A stretch of 64,000 nucleotides of DNA from Lacunisphaera limnophila (GCF_001746835.1 NZ_CP016094.1:2294001-2358000); one strand, 5' to 3'; counted from the stretch's first letter, positions 52,275 through 61,110 are shown. Notes: generated from the letters alone by a model not told the origin. Numbers and translations: made by a program.

Positions 52275-53542
52275 TCAGGCCCGGTAAGGGAGCGGGAAAC
52301 GCGAGGTGAGAGCGACGACCTGCAGCTTGGTGGCGGCGATGACGGCGGCCTGATCGGGTCCGCCGATGGCGGTGAGCACGCCGTCGATGAGGCCGGCGAT
52401 CACGGTCATGTCGGCTTCCTTGAGGCCGCGGGTGGTCATGGCCGGCGTGCCGAGGCGGATGCCGGAGGCCTGGAAGGGCGAGCGGGTCTCGAAGGGCACG
52501 GTGTTCTTGTTGCAGGTGATGTTGGCCTGATCGAGGGTCTCCTGGGCGACCTTGCCGGTGAGCTCCGGAAATTTCGAGCGGAGGTCGACGAGCATGAGGT
52601 GGTTGTCGGTGCCGCCGGAATTGATCTTGTAGCCGCGCGCGACCATGGCGGCGGCGAGGGCGCGGGCGTTGGCGATGACCTGGCCGCTGTAGGCCTTGAA
52701 CTCGGGCTTGAGGCACTCACCGAAGCACACGGCCTTGCCGGCGATGACGTGCATGAGCGGACCGCCCTGGCCGCCGGGGAAGACGGCGGAGTCGATGGCC
52801 TTGGCGTGGGCGGCCTTGCAGAGGATGAGGCCGCCGCGCGGACCGCGCAGGGTCTTGTGCGTGGTGGTGGTGACGAAGTCGGCGTGAGGGAAGGGCGAGG
52901 GGTGGTGGCCGGTGGCGACGAGGCCGGCGATGTGGGCGATGTCCGCGAAGAGCAGGGCGCCGACGGAGCGGGCGATCTCGCCCATGCGGGCGAAGTCGAT
53001 GATGCGCGAGTAGGCGGAGGCGCCGACGGTGATCATCTTCGGCTTTTCGCGGAGGGCGACGGCGGCGAGCTCGTCGTAGTCGATCAGCCCGGTGTCCTCG
53101 CGGACGCCGTACTGGCAGAAGTCGTAGAGTTTGCCGGAGAAGTTTGCCGGGTTGCCGTGGGTGAGGTGGCCGCCGTGGCTGAGGTTCATGCCGAGGATCT
53201 TGTCGCCGGGCGACAGGACCGCGGTGTAGACGGCGAAGTTGGCCTGAGAGCCGGAGTGGGGTTGGACGTTGGCGTGCTCGGCGCCGAAGAGCTGCTTGGC
53301 GCGCTCGATCGCGAGGACCTCGACCTTGTCGACCTGCTCGCAGCCGCCGTACCAGCGCTTGGCGGGGTAACCCTCGGCGTACTTGTTGGTGAGGACCGAG
53401 CCGACGGCCTCGATGACGGCCGGGTAGGTGAAATTTTCGGAGGCGATCAGCTCGATGTGGCTTTGCTGGCGGGCGAGTTCGCCGGTGACGACGGCGTAGA
53501 CGGCGGGATCGAGCTGGGCGAGGGGGCGGCGTTCAGGGACAT
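52275..53542 (-). pseudogene. glyA: serine hydroxymethyltransferase, one-base frameshift near start
   Basis: From [20 protein letters not shown] through [20 protein letters not shown] to the C-terminus the sequence is a full SHMT, the PLP enzyme that makes glycine and methylene-THF from serine. The PLP lysine motif is [15 protein letters not shown]. The frame has no ATG, GTG or TTG until MNLSHGG (53189), so a naive start there would lose about 118 residues. The ATG at 53542 (MSLNAAP) joins the body if one G is added to the run at 53522-53526, giving a normal 422 residues. A base-calling error is the likely cause. Confidence 0.9.
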
Positions 53543-53639
53543 GGAGAGATGGGCGATGGAGGATTCTCGGTTTTCGAATCCGGAGACAAAGGCAGCCCGG
53601 CCGGGCGCAATCCGCAATCAGAAATCCCGGCGGTGCGTG

Positions 53640-54125
53640 TCACGTCTTGGCCGTGAGCCGCTTAAGGAACTCGATGATCGACGGCACCGCCTCGACCATC
53701 TCATCGCGGCAGGATTCGTAGAGCCGCAGGGGGCCGCCGTAGGGGTCGCCGATCTCGTGGGCCGCAGGGGCGGGCAGGAATTCGCGGAAGAGGTGGAGGT
53801 GGGTCGGGGCCGGGCGGGCGCGGGAGCGGATGATGCTGCGGTGGGATTCGGTCATGCCGAAGACGACGAGGGCGTCGTCGAGCATCTTCTGGGTGAGTCC
53901 CTGGCTGTGCAGGTGGCTGATATCGATGCCGACCTTGCGGAGGGCGACGACGGAGTTCTCGGAAATGGGCTCGCCGGTGTGGGCGGCGACGCCGGCGGAG
54001 ATGACCTTGAGGCTGCGCAGGGGTTCGGGCTGGGCCAGGAGCGCGTGGGCGAGCAGACCCTGGCCCATCGGGCTGCGGCAGATGTTGCCAGTGCAGACGA
54101 CGAGGATGTGGCCGGGTTTGGGCAT
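53640..54125 (-). CDS. low-molecular-weight protein-tyrosine phosphatase
   Basis: A 161-residue phosphatase with the P-loop VCTGNICRSPMGQG near the N-terminus and the general-acid aspartate in GDPYGG near residue 128. Such enzymes dephosphorylate tyrosine kinases of the Wzc type or arginine-phosphorylated proteins; the target here is unknown. It is a single gene between glyA and the small exported protein. The 137-base upstream gap (54126-54262) shows no clear element. Confidence 0.9.
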   Translation of the reverse strand: MPKPGHILVVCTGNICRSPMGQGLLAHALLAQPEPLRSLKVISAGVAAHTGEPISENSVVALRKVGIDISHLHSQGLTQKMLDDALVVFGMTESHRSIIRSRARPAPTHLHLFREFLPAPAAHEIGDPYGGPLRLYESCRDEMVEAVPSIIEFLKRLTAKT

Positions 54126-54262
54126 GAAGCTTGGGTCTGGGATCTAGGTGATAGGGTCTGGGCCGGGAAGCTAAAGGCTGAAAAACAGAAAGGCAAAAAG
54201 CGCCGGGTTGAGTCTGAGCGGAGCTCGCCGGCCGGCGGCCAGGGTGCGCCGCTACCGGGTAA

Positions 54263-54889
54263 CTACCGTTTCAGCGCCAGCAGGGCCCGGTGCAGGTGGA
54301 CGGCGCGCTGGAGCACGCGGTCGGTGGGTCGGGCGTTGACGGGGGCGTCGGCTCCGCCGCTTGGGGCGCCGGGTTCCGGCGGCGTGGCCTCGGGATGACC
54401 GAGCTTGAATTCCTGCACCAGGGTGGCCTCGTCATAACGCTCCTTTTCAATCGTGCCGGAGATGAGATCGGCAAGGGGGGTGCCGGTGGCGAGGGCGTCG
54501 TAGGCGCGGCGGTCGTCTGCTGCGGACTGGCTCACGACGACCTGCGGCGCGGGCTGCGAACCGGCGATGCCAAGGGTGAGCACGGGGGCGGGCAGGTGTT
54601 GGGCGAGGGCGGCCGGGGTGGCGGGGCTGACCAGCACGAAAAGTCGGGCGTCGGCGGGGCGGGCGGCGAGCGCAGCGGCAAAAGAGGTCACGGCCTCGGG
54701 GGTCGCCGTGGCGTGGCGCAGGTCGAGCACGAGCGCGGTGGCCCCGGCGAGCGGCTTGATCGACTCGTCCAGGGAATGGGCACGGAGGTAGCCGAGGCCT
54801 TGGCCGAGGTCGGTGAGCTCGGTGGCGGCAGCCGTGACCGAGAGCAGAAACGTCGCGAGCAAGCTCGCTCCCACAAGAAATGGTTTCAT
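54263..54889 (-). CDS. small exported protein of unknown function with a REP-encoded signal peptide
   Basis: A 208-residue protein with a signal peptide (MKPFLVGASLLATFLLSVTA) cleaved near TAAAT. The mature part has LVLDLRHATATPEAVTSFAA and RLFVLVSPATPAALAQHL, suggestive of an alternating alpha/beta fold of the kind seen in peptidase S41 or protease-like domains, but no catalytic motif is clear. The C-terminal 80 residues are Pro/Ala-rich. Codons for VGASLLAT coincide exactly with a palindromic repeat (54851-54874). It overlaps purD by ATGA, so the two are cotranscribed. Confidence 0.7.
   Translation of the reverse strand: MKPFLVGASLLATFLLSVTAAATELTDLGQGLGYLRAHSLDESIKPLAGATALVLDLRHATATPEAVTSFAAALAARPADARLFVLVSPATPAALAQHLPAPVLTLGIAGSQPAPQVVVSQSAADDRRAYDALATGTPLADLISGTIEKERYDEATLVQEFKLGHPEATPPEPGAPSGGADAPVNARPTDRVLQRAVHLHRALLALKR
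54851..54874 (-). repeat. GTGG-headed palindrome arm inside a signal-peptide coding region
   Basis: The minus strand reads GTGGGAGCGAGCTTGCTCGC followed by GACG, identical over 24 bases to the left arm at 29250-29273. Read in frame it encodes Val-Gly-Ala-Ser-Leu-Leu-Ala-Thr within the signal peptide. Confidence 0.8.
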
Positions 54890-56175
54890 GGGCGGGTCAG
54901 CTGCCGGGCGCCGATGTCGCGGCGGTAGTATTTGGCCACGCACTGGATCTGGTCGCAGGCGGTGTAGGCGCGGTCGGCGGCCTCGCGGAGGGTCGGGGCG
55001 AGGGCGGTGACGCCGAGCACGCGGCCTCCATTCATCACGATCTGGCCGGCGGCGTTTTTGGTCGTGCCGGCGTGGATGATCGTGGTTTGCGGGGGAAGCA
55101 TGGCCGGGAAGGTGATCACGTCTCCCTTCGGGTAATTATCCGGGTAGCCTTTGGCGGCGACGACGACGCAGAGGGCGGCGTCGGGGCGCACCTCGATCTC
55201 CATGCCGCGCAGTTCGCCGCGGGCGGCCGCCCAGAGCAGGGCGAGAAAATCGCTGGTGATGCGGGGGAGCACGACCTGGGTTTCGGGGTCGCCGAAGCGG
55301 GTGTTGTATTCCAGCACGCTCGGGCCGTCCGCGGTGAGCATGATGCCGATGAAGAGGGTGCCGCGGAAGTCCATGCCCTCGGCGGCGATGGCGTCGACGG
55401 AGGGTTTCACGATCTCGCGATCGATGCGGGCGAGGAGTTCGGGCGTGACCACCTCGGCGGGCGAGTAGGTGCCCATGCCGCCGGTGTTGGGACCAGTGTC
55501 GCCGTCGCCGATGCGCTTGTGGTCCTGCGAGACGGGGAGAATGACGTAGTCGCGGCCGGACACGACGACGAGGATCGAGGTCTCGTCGCCGAACATGCAG
55601 TCCTCGATGAGAATCTGGCTGCCGGCGGAGCCGAATTTGTTGCCCGCGAGCATGTCGCGCACGGCGGCCTCGGCCTCGGCGAGGGTCTGGGCGACGATGA
55701 CGCCTTTGCCGGCGGCGAGGCCGTCGGCCTTGATGACGATCGGGGCGCCGCGTTTTTGGAGGTAGGCGAGGGCGGGCTCGATCGCGGTGAAGATGCCGGC
55801 GGGGGCGGTGGGGATGTTATACTTCAGCAGGATCTGCTTGGTGAAGACCTTGGAGGCCTCGAGGCGGGCGCCGTCGGCCTTGGGGCCGTAGGCGGGAATG
55901 CCGGCTTGCATGAGGGCGTCGACGAGACCCAGCGAGAGCGGGACCTCGGGGCCGACGACGACGAAGTCCACTTTTTCACGCTGCGCGAGTTCAACCAGGC
56001 CGGGGATGTTGTCGGCGGCGACGGGAAAGCAGGTGGCATCGGCGGCGATGCCGGCGTTGCCGGGGGCGCAGAGGAGGCGCGGCTTCGCCGGCGAAAGGGC
56101 AAGAGATTTGGCGAGGGCATGCTCGCGGCCGCCGGAGCCGACGATGAGGACGGAGGAGGGAAGAGGATTAGCCAC
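54886..56175 (-). CDS. purD: phosphoribosylamine--glycine ligase
   Basis: A 429-residue GAR synthetase, the second step of purine synthesis. The N-terminal domain starts SVLIVGSGGREHALAKSLAL; the ATP-grasp domain has KADGLAAGKGVIVAQTLAEA and FGDPETQVVLPRI. Length and motifs are normal. No ATG lies near the true N-terminus; GTG at 56175 is chosen (VANPLPSSVLIVGSGG). The open frame extends further upstream through a CACGGAT-type repeat. GTG at 56184 is an alternative. It is followed by the small exported protein with an ATGA overlap. Confidence 0.95.
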   Translation of the reverse strand: MANPLPSSVLIVGSGGREHALAKSLALSPAKPRLLCAPGNAGIAADATCFPVAADNIPGLVELAQREKVDFVVVGPEVPLSLGLVDALMQAGIPAYGPKADGARLEASKVFTKQILLKYNIPTAPAGIFTAIEPALAYLQKRGAPIVIKADGLAAGKGVIVAQTLAEAEAAVRDMLAGNKFGSAGSQILIEDCMFGDETSILVVVSGRDYVILPVSQDHKRIGDGDTGPNTGGMGTYSPAEVVTPELLARIDREIVKPSVDAIAAEGMDFRGTLFIGIMLTADGPSVLEYNTRFGDPETQVVLPRITSDFLALLWAAARGELRGMEIEVRPDAALCVVVAAKGYPDNYPKGDVITFPAMLPPQTTIIHAGTTKNAAGQIVMNGGRVLGVTALAPTLREAADRAYTACDQIQCVAKYYRRDIGARQLTRP

Positions 56176-56198
56176 GGATGGCACAGATGGACACGGAT
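56173..56198. repeat. CACGGAT short tandem repeat at the purD start
   Basis: CACGGAT at 56173, CACAGAT at 56182 and CACGGAT at 56192 form a small tandem array covering the purD start codon and its upstream region. It is similar in build to the CACGAAA array at 36355-36384. Confidence 0.5.
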
Positions 56199-56290
56199 AA
56201 AGGCGGGCGTCCAGCCGAGTCTGCGGGTCCGTTATTTGTCGGATTTTTGTGCGGTTCTTCGGGCGGGCGGCGGTTACAAGGGGAATGAGC

Positions 56291-58084
56291 ATGTCACCCG
56301 ACCTCGAACTTCTGCAGCGCTACGCGCGGCACCGGGACGAACGCGCTTTTCGCGCCCTCGTCGAGCAGCACCTGGCCTTGGTCTATTCCGCCGCCCTTCG
56401 TCGCACGGGCGGCCGGGCCCCGCTGGCGGAGGAGATCAGCCAGAAGGTATTCGCCGACCTGGCCCGCAAGGCCGGATCGCTGTACCGCCATCCGGCCCTG
56501 GCCGCCTGGCTGCACCGCAGCACCCGCTATGCGGCCATCGACGCTATCCGCGCCGAGGCCCGCCGTCAAAAACTGCAGGAAACCATTGCAACCATGCCGG
56601 AAGATCACGCAGAAAAAACCGAATCGGTGGAATGGGCGCAATTGCGTCCCGTGCTGGACGAGGCGATGGACCAGCTGAAGGAGTCGGACCGGGCCGTGAT
56701 GTTCCTGCGCTATTTCGACGGGCTGAGCTTCGGGGAGGTGGGGGAACGGCTGGGGCTTTCGGAAAATGCCGCGCGCATGCGGGCCGAGCGGGCGCTCGAC
56801 AAGCTGCGGCACCAACTGGGCCGGCGCGGCGTGACCTCGACCGCCGGGGCGCTCGGGCTGTTGATCGCCAACCGGGCGGTAGCAGCCACCCCGGAGGGGC
56901 TGGCAAGTAGTGTGGCGGGGGCGGCGCTGAGCCAGGCGGCGGAGGCGACCGGTATTGTGTCGGTGCTCGTGGGCAGTCGCGTCATCGCATGGAGCGCGCT
57001 GACCATCGCCGTGGCGGGGACTGGCTTCGCAGGCTGGCGCTGGGCGGGCCCCGGGCGGCACAGCGGGGCAATGCCGGAGATGGCGATCGCGGCTGACGGC
57101 TTTGCGGCCACGGCCTTGGACGTCTACCGGATCATGGCGCTGGTGCACCCGACCGGGGGTGACCGGCCGGCGGCTGGAACTTCGGCCACGCCGGTCGTTC
57201 CGGCGGACAACGGCCTGGCCGCCGCACGCGCAGTCATGCTGAATTTCGCCGAGGCGTCCCGCGCCCGGGATGTCCCGCGGCTGGCGCAGCTGCTTACCTT
57301 CGACGCCAAGGGCGCCGAGGTGGCGCGCGGGATCCTGGCGAAGATCCCGCCGGCGCTGCGGGAGCAATTGCGCACGCCGGAAGAGCTGTTCGCGTTCTTC
57401 TACGCCACCGACACGCTGCTTTCGCCCGTGCCACCGGCCAAGTTCCTAGAGACCTTTATCGCGACGGAAATGAAGCCGGGGCGCGCCGCCGTGCACCGGC
57501 CCGGGACGGCGCCGCGCGGCCTGGAGTTTGTCCTGACGGACGAAGGCTGGAAGCATGAGATCCCCACCTCCTACCTCACGATTCTGGCAAACCGCATCCT
57601 GAGCAACGAAACGCTGGCGAAACTAAACGCCCTCCCCGAGATCCGCGGCCACGCGGCCACGACCGGACCGGTCCAGACGGGGACCGCCCGGGCGGCGCTG
57701 GCCAGCTATGCGGCGGCGTGCAACCGGGGCGATATCCCGGCGGTGACCGCGATGCTACATTTCGATCCGGGCGCGCGGGTGAAGGCGCTCGCCTTCATGG
57801 ATTCGCTGCCCCCGGCAATGAAGGGCAAATGGCGCAGTCCGGAGGAGCTGGCGGCGGACTTGTTCGTCGACGGCGCGGTCGGCAATCCCTTCCCAACGGA
57901 CGTGGTCCTCGCGACCGCGACCGAGAAAACGGCGGGTGACCGCCGGGTAATCCTGCTGCTGCCGGATGCGACCCGGGACCGCTTTGAATTCGAGCAGACC
58001 GATGCCGGGTGGAAGTACGTCGTCACCGAGGCCATGGTGGACGGCTATCTTCAGCGCCTGGCCGCGGGGGCCGCCCGCCCCTGA
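56291..58084 (+). CDS. ECF sigma factor with duplicated C-terminal extracytoplasmic-type domain
   Basis: A 597-residue protein. Residues about 1-70 are sigma region 2 (DERAFRALVEQHLALVYSAA, ADLARKAGSLYRHPALAAWL) and about 115-175 region 4 (YFDGLSFGEVGERLGLSENA, ARMRAERALDKLRHQLG). A membrane helix follows at about 225-245 (VIAWSALTIAVAGTGFAGWR). The rest holds two similar domains of about 120 residues, each with an ARDVPRLAQLL or NRGDIPAVTAML helix, a PPALREQLRTPEEL or PPAMKGKWRSPEEL helix, and a late FVLTDEGWK or FEQTDAGWKYV strand. AAGGGG at 56278-56283 favours the ATG at 56291 over 56285. No anti-sigma gene is adjacent; the tail may act in its place. Confidence 0.85.
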   Translation: MSPDLELLQRYARHRDERAFRALVEQHLALVYSAALRRTGGRAPLAEEISQKVFADLARKAGSLYRHPALAAWLHRSTRYAAIDAIRAEARRQKLQETIATMPEDHAEKTESVEWAQLRPVLDEAMDQLKESDRAVMFLRYFDGLSFGEVGERLGLSENAARMRAERALDKLRHQLGRRGVTSTAGALGLLIANRAVAATPEGLASSVAGAALSQAAEATGIVSVLVGSRVIAWSALTIAVAGTGFAGWRWAGPGRHSGAMPEMAIAADGFAATALDVYRIMALVHPTGGDRPAAGTSATPVVPADNGLAAARAVMLNFAEASRARDVPRLAQLLTFDAKGAEVARGILAKIPPALREQLRTPEELFAFFYATDTLLSPVPPAKFLETFIATEMKPGRAAVHRPGTAPRGLEFVLTDEGWKHEIPTSYLTILANRILSNETLAKLNALPEIRGHAATTGPVQTGTARAALASYAAACNRGDIPAVTAMLHFDPGARVKALAFMDSLPPAMKGKWRSPEELAADLFVDGAVGNPFPTDVVLATATEKTAGDRRVILLLPDATRDRFEFEQTDAGWKYVVTEAMVDGYLQRLAAGAARP

Positions 58085-58109
58085 AGCGCGGGGCGGAGCG
58101 GCGGGGCGC

Positions 58110-60020
58110 TTACAGCACCTTCAGCGTCTTGCGGTAGAAGGCGATGACCTCGGCGGGGTCGTCGGTGAAGAGGATGTAGTCGCGCATCCAGGCGGGGGAG
58201 CGCTTCTGGTTGATCATCTCCTCGACCTGCTTCCGCAGGTTGCCCCAGAACTTCGCGTTGAAGAACACGTAGGGGACGCGCGGGCGGATACCGAGCTTGA
58301 GGTTGCAGAGCTCGATGCCGATCTCTTCCAGAGTGCCGACACCGCCGACGTTGAAGATGCAAAAGTCCGCCGCCTCGAACCATTTTTGGCGGAAGTGGCG
58401 GGAGTTTTCCTGGAAGGTGTTGAAGAAATCCACGCCGAGCTCGGGCGGCTGGGCCTCGAGTTCGAGGAAGCAGGCGCCGGTGAGGGCGCCCTTGTCGCGG
58501 GCCTGCTCGGTGGCGAGGCGCATGACGCCACCGCCGCCGCCGGTGAGCACGCCGAGGTTGGAGCCCATGAAGGCGGTGAGCTGGTGCACGAGGGCGGAGA
58601 TGCGGTCGGTGTCGGCCTGGTCGAGGCCGACGGCGGAGCCGTAGAAGGCAAGGATCGTGGCTTCCTGGAACTTGCGGGCCATCTCCTCGCGCACGAAGAA
58701 GCCGTGGTCGCGGCGGTAGGTGTTCAGGTAGAGTTCCTTGGTCATCTCATCGTACCAGTAGACGGGGATGCCGAGGGAGTGGAAGGTGTCGAGACGGGCG
58801 TGGGCGTTGCTCGAGAGGAAGTAGCCGTGGGTGCGCGAGGCCTTGCGAAAGATGATCCGCTTGAGCCGGATGTCGCCGAGGCGCGTGACGAGTTCGGTGT
58901 GCTCGAGCAGGTCGGGGAAGTAGTCGACGATGAGGGTGTCGGCCTCGGGCGTATGGGCGTCGAGGGCCTGGATCATGGTGCGGGCGCCGATGGGGCAGGC
59001 GTCCTGGGCGAGGAGTTTCTTGAGGTCCTCGTCGCCAGCGCGGACGAGGAGGGAGCGATTTTCCATCGTGGCGGACTGGCCGCGGACGGAGATCTTGGTG
59101 CGCGGGCGGGCCTCGGTGTGGTCGACGGCGGGGGAGGCATCGAGGCACTTGTAGAGGGTTTTCGCGGTGGCGAGGAGGCGCTGGCGTTTTTTCGCGAGGG
59201 TCTTGAACTCGGGGTCCTCGGGCGGCGGGGCGCGGAAAATGTCGACCGAGACCATGGGGTTCACCACGGGCTGTTCGCCGGTGTTGTAGATCTCGAGCAT
59301 GATGTTGGTGCCGGAGGTCTTGACGGGGTCGAGGAGGATGGCGGAGGTGTGGAGGCCGAAGTTGCCCTCGCCGGGGCTGAGCACGACGAAGTGCTCGCGG
59401 AGGTACATGGAGCAGCTGGTGAGCACGCCGGAGTGGGGCGGGATGGTCAGCGGCGAGGCGTCGTGGCGGACCTGGACCTTGTCGAGGAAGGAGCGGCCGG
59501 CGTAGCCCGACGCGATGTGCTCGAAGTTCACCCGGATGAGGCGGGGATTGAGGGTGTAGCTGACCGGGTGGGGCGTGAAGAAGACGCGGCCGGAGCTGTC
59601 GATGGAGAGGGTGTTCGGGAGCTTGAGCTGGTTCTCGCGGATGGCGGTCCAGACCTCGGTGGCGGAGAGCTTGGCGGCGGCGGGGGCGTGGAAGAGGCGG
59701 CCGACCGGGACGCCGGGGCGCAGGAGTTTCTGCCAGTAGCCCGCGTTGGGGAAGCTGGCGTCGTAGAGGAAGGCCTCGATGGTGAGGAGGAGGCGGTTGC
59801 CGTCGATGGCGGGGGTGCCGACCGTGACCATCTCGATGCCGATGCGGGCGAGCGAGCTGCGTTCGGTGAAGCGGAGGGAGGCGAGGTGGGTGCGGAGGAA
59901 CTCCATCTCGGCCGGTTGGCGCGGCCAGAAGGCCACCGCGAGGGTGACGCGATCGGGGCTCTTGGCGCGGACGGTGAGGATCTGGCCGTCGGTGCTGTGC
60001 CAGAATTGGTTTTCGTTCAT
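58110..60020 (-). CDS. large protein with C-terminal LOG-type Rossmann domain
   Basis: A 636-residue protein. The C-terminal 220 residues match the LOG/lysine decarboxylase-like family (nucleotide-monophosphate glycosidases): ATILAFYGSA, GVLTGGGGGVMRLATEQARD, and NVGGVGTLEEIGIELCNLKL, where the usual PGGxGT reads VGGVGT. The N-terminal 240 residues are beta-rich, with RSSLARIG and a later LLDPVKTSGTNIMLEIYNTG, patterns that recall the dCTP deaminase/dUTPase fold. A middle domain has LIVDYFPDLLEHTELVTRLG. The ATG at 60020 is chosen because upstream codons are Pro/Arg-rich. The function is unassigned; a nucleotide-cleaning role is one possibility. Confidence 0.75.
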   Translation of the reverse strand: MNENQFWHSTDGQILTVRAKSPDRVTLAVAFWPRQPAEMEFLRTHLASLRFTERSSLARIGIEMVTVGTPAIDGNRLLLTIEAFLYDASFPNAGYWQKLLRPGVPVGRLFHAPAAAKLSATEVWTAIRENQLKLPNTLSIDSSGRVFFTPHPVSYTLNPRLIRVNFEHIASGYAGRSFLDKVQVRHDASPLTIPPHSGVLTSCSMYLREHFVVLSPGEGNFGLHTSAILLDPVKTSGTNIMLEIYNTGEQPVVNPMVSVDIFRAPPPEDPEFKTLAKKRQRLLATAKTLYKCLDASPAVDHTEARPRTKISVRGQSATMENRSLLVRAGDEDLKKLLAQDACPIGARTMIQALDAHTPEADTLIVDYFPDLLEHTELVTRLGDIRLKRIIFRKASRTHGYFLSSNAHARLDTFHSLGIPVYWYDEMTKELYLNTYRRDHGFFVREEMARKFQEATILAFYGSAVGLDQADTDRISALVHQLTAFMGSNLGVLTGGGGGVMRLATEQARDKGALTGACFLELEAQPPELGVDFFNTFQENSRHFRQKWFEAADFCIFNVGGVGTLEEIGIELCNLKLGIRPRVPYVFFNAKFWGNLRKQVEEMINQKRSPAWMRDYILFTDDPAEVIAFYRKTLKVL

Positions 60021-60193
60021 GGGATTGGGCAGGGTGGGGGACGCGGCGGGGGGAGACAAGCCCGGGATGGGACCGTTCCCCGAGGGAGAATTGCCGTGTA
60101 AGGGATTGATTTTTGCCGGGCGGGTGGGCAGTTTCGCGCGCTTTGACGGCACAAACCCACCCGGGCCGTTTCCCAACCGGGCACCCCTCATTC

Positions 60194-61082
60194 ATGAAAC
60201 TCAGCACCTCCCTCCTCACCGGCCTCGTTTGCGCCGGTCTGTTCGTTGCCGCCACCGCGCAGGACGCGGTCAAATTTGAAGTTCCGGGCGTCACCGCCCC
60301 GGCCAAGCCGGCGGCGGCCCCGCCGCCAAGCCCGCGGCCCGGCGCCGAAGCCGGCCGCGGCCGCCGCCCCGGCCGCCACCCCGGCGGCGACCCCGGCCGC
60401 CCCCGCCGCGGCGGTGCAGTACTCCGACGCGCAGCTCATGGAGGCGTATGGCTACATCTTCGTGCTCGAGAGCCGCATGGCCAGCCAGCTGCAGGCGCTG
60501 GAGATTTCCCCGGCGCTGCGGGAGTCGATGGTGCGCGGCATTGCCCTGGCGATGGCCGGCAAGGAACTCCCTTACGATCCGCAGCAGGTCCAGACCCAGC
60601 TCCAGGATTTCCTGGGCAAGCGCCAGGCCGCCTTCATGGCGAAGATCAAGCAGGCCCAGCTGACCGCCGGCACGGAGTACTTTGCCAAGCTCAAGGAAAA
60701 CAAGAACGTCGTCGAGCTGCCCAGCGGCCTGCGTTATGAGATCACGCAGCCGGGCAAGGGCGCGGTGGCGAAGCCGGGTCAGCTCGTCACGATCCATTAC
60801 ACGGGCTCGCTCGCGAGCGGCCAGGTGTTTGATTCCAGCATCGAGCGCGGCCAGCCCGCGGAATTCGTGCTGACGGCGGCCACGGCGCAGACGCCCAACG
60901 GGGTCATCCCGGGCATGTTCGAGGGCATCCAGAAGACGGGCGTGGGCGGCAAGATCAAGCTGCACATCCCGCCGTCGCTGGCCTACGGCGATGAAGGCGC
61001 CCCCGGAGCGATCCCGCCCGGTGCGACGCTGATCTTCGACATCGAGATCGTGGGCGTGAAGGACGCGCCCGCCGCCAAGTAA
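60194..61082 (+). pseudogene. exported FKBP-type peptidyl-prolyl isomerase, frameshift in Ala/Pro linker
   Basis: The signal peptide MKLSTSLLTGLVCAGLFVAA and the start of an Ala/Pro linker (FEVPGVTAPAKPAAAP) are in one frame; the rest (APKPAAAAAPAATPAATPAA, the FkpA-type helical domain, and the FKBP domain) is in another. The FKBP core is complete: GQLVTIHYTGSLASGQVFDS, GVIPGMFEGIQKTGVGGKIK and IPPSLAYGDEGAPGAIPPGA. The break lies at about 60315-60350. Restoring one base at 60322 and one at 60340 would give an unbroken linker, but a single inserted base is also possible. It probably folds proteins in the periplasm. An intrinsic terminator follows. Confidence 0.85.
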
Positions 61083-61110
61083 GCGCGACCCCGCACACGG
61101 GATAGGATTC

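Noticed and set aside
53570-53590. TTCGAATCC resembling a tRNA T-loop
   Set aside because: No 5-bp stem around it and no acceptor or anticodon arms nearby.
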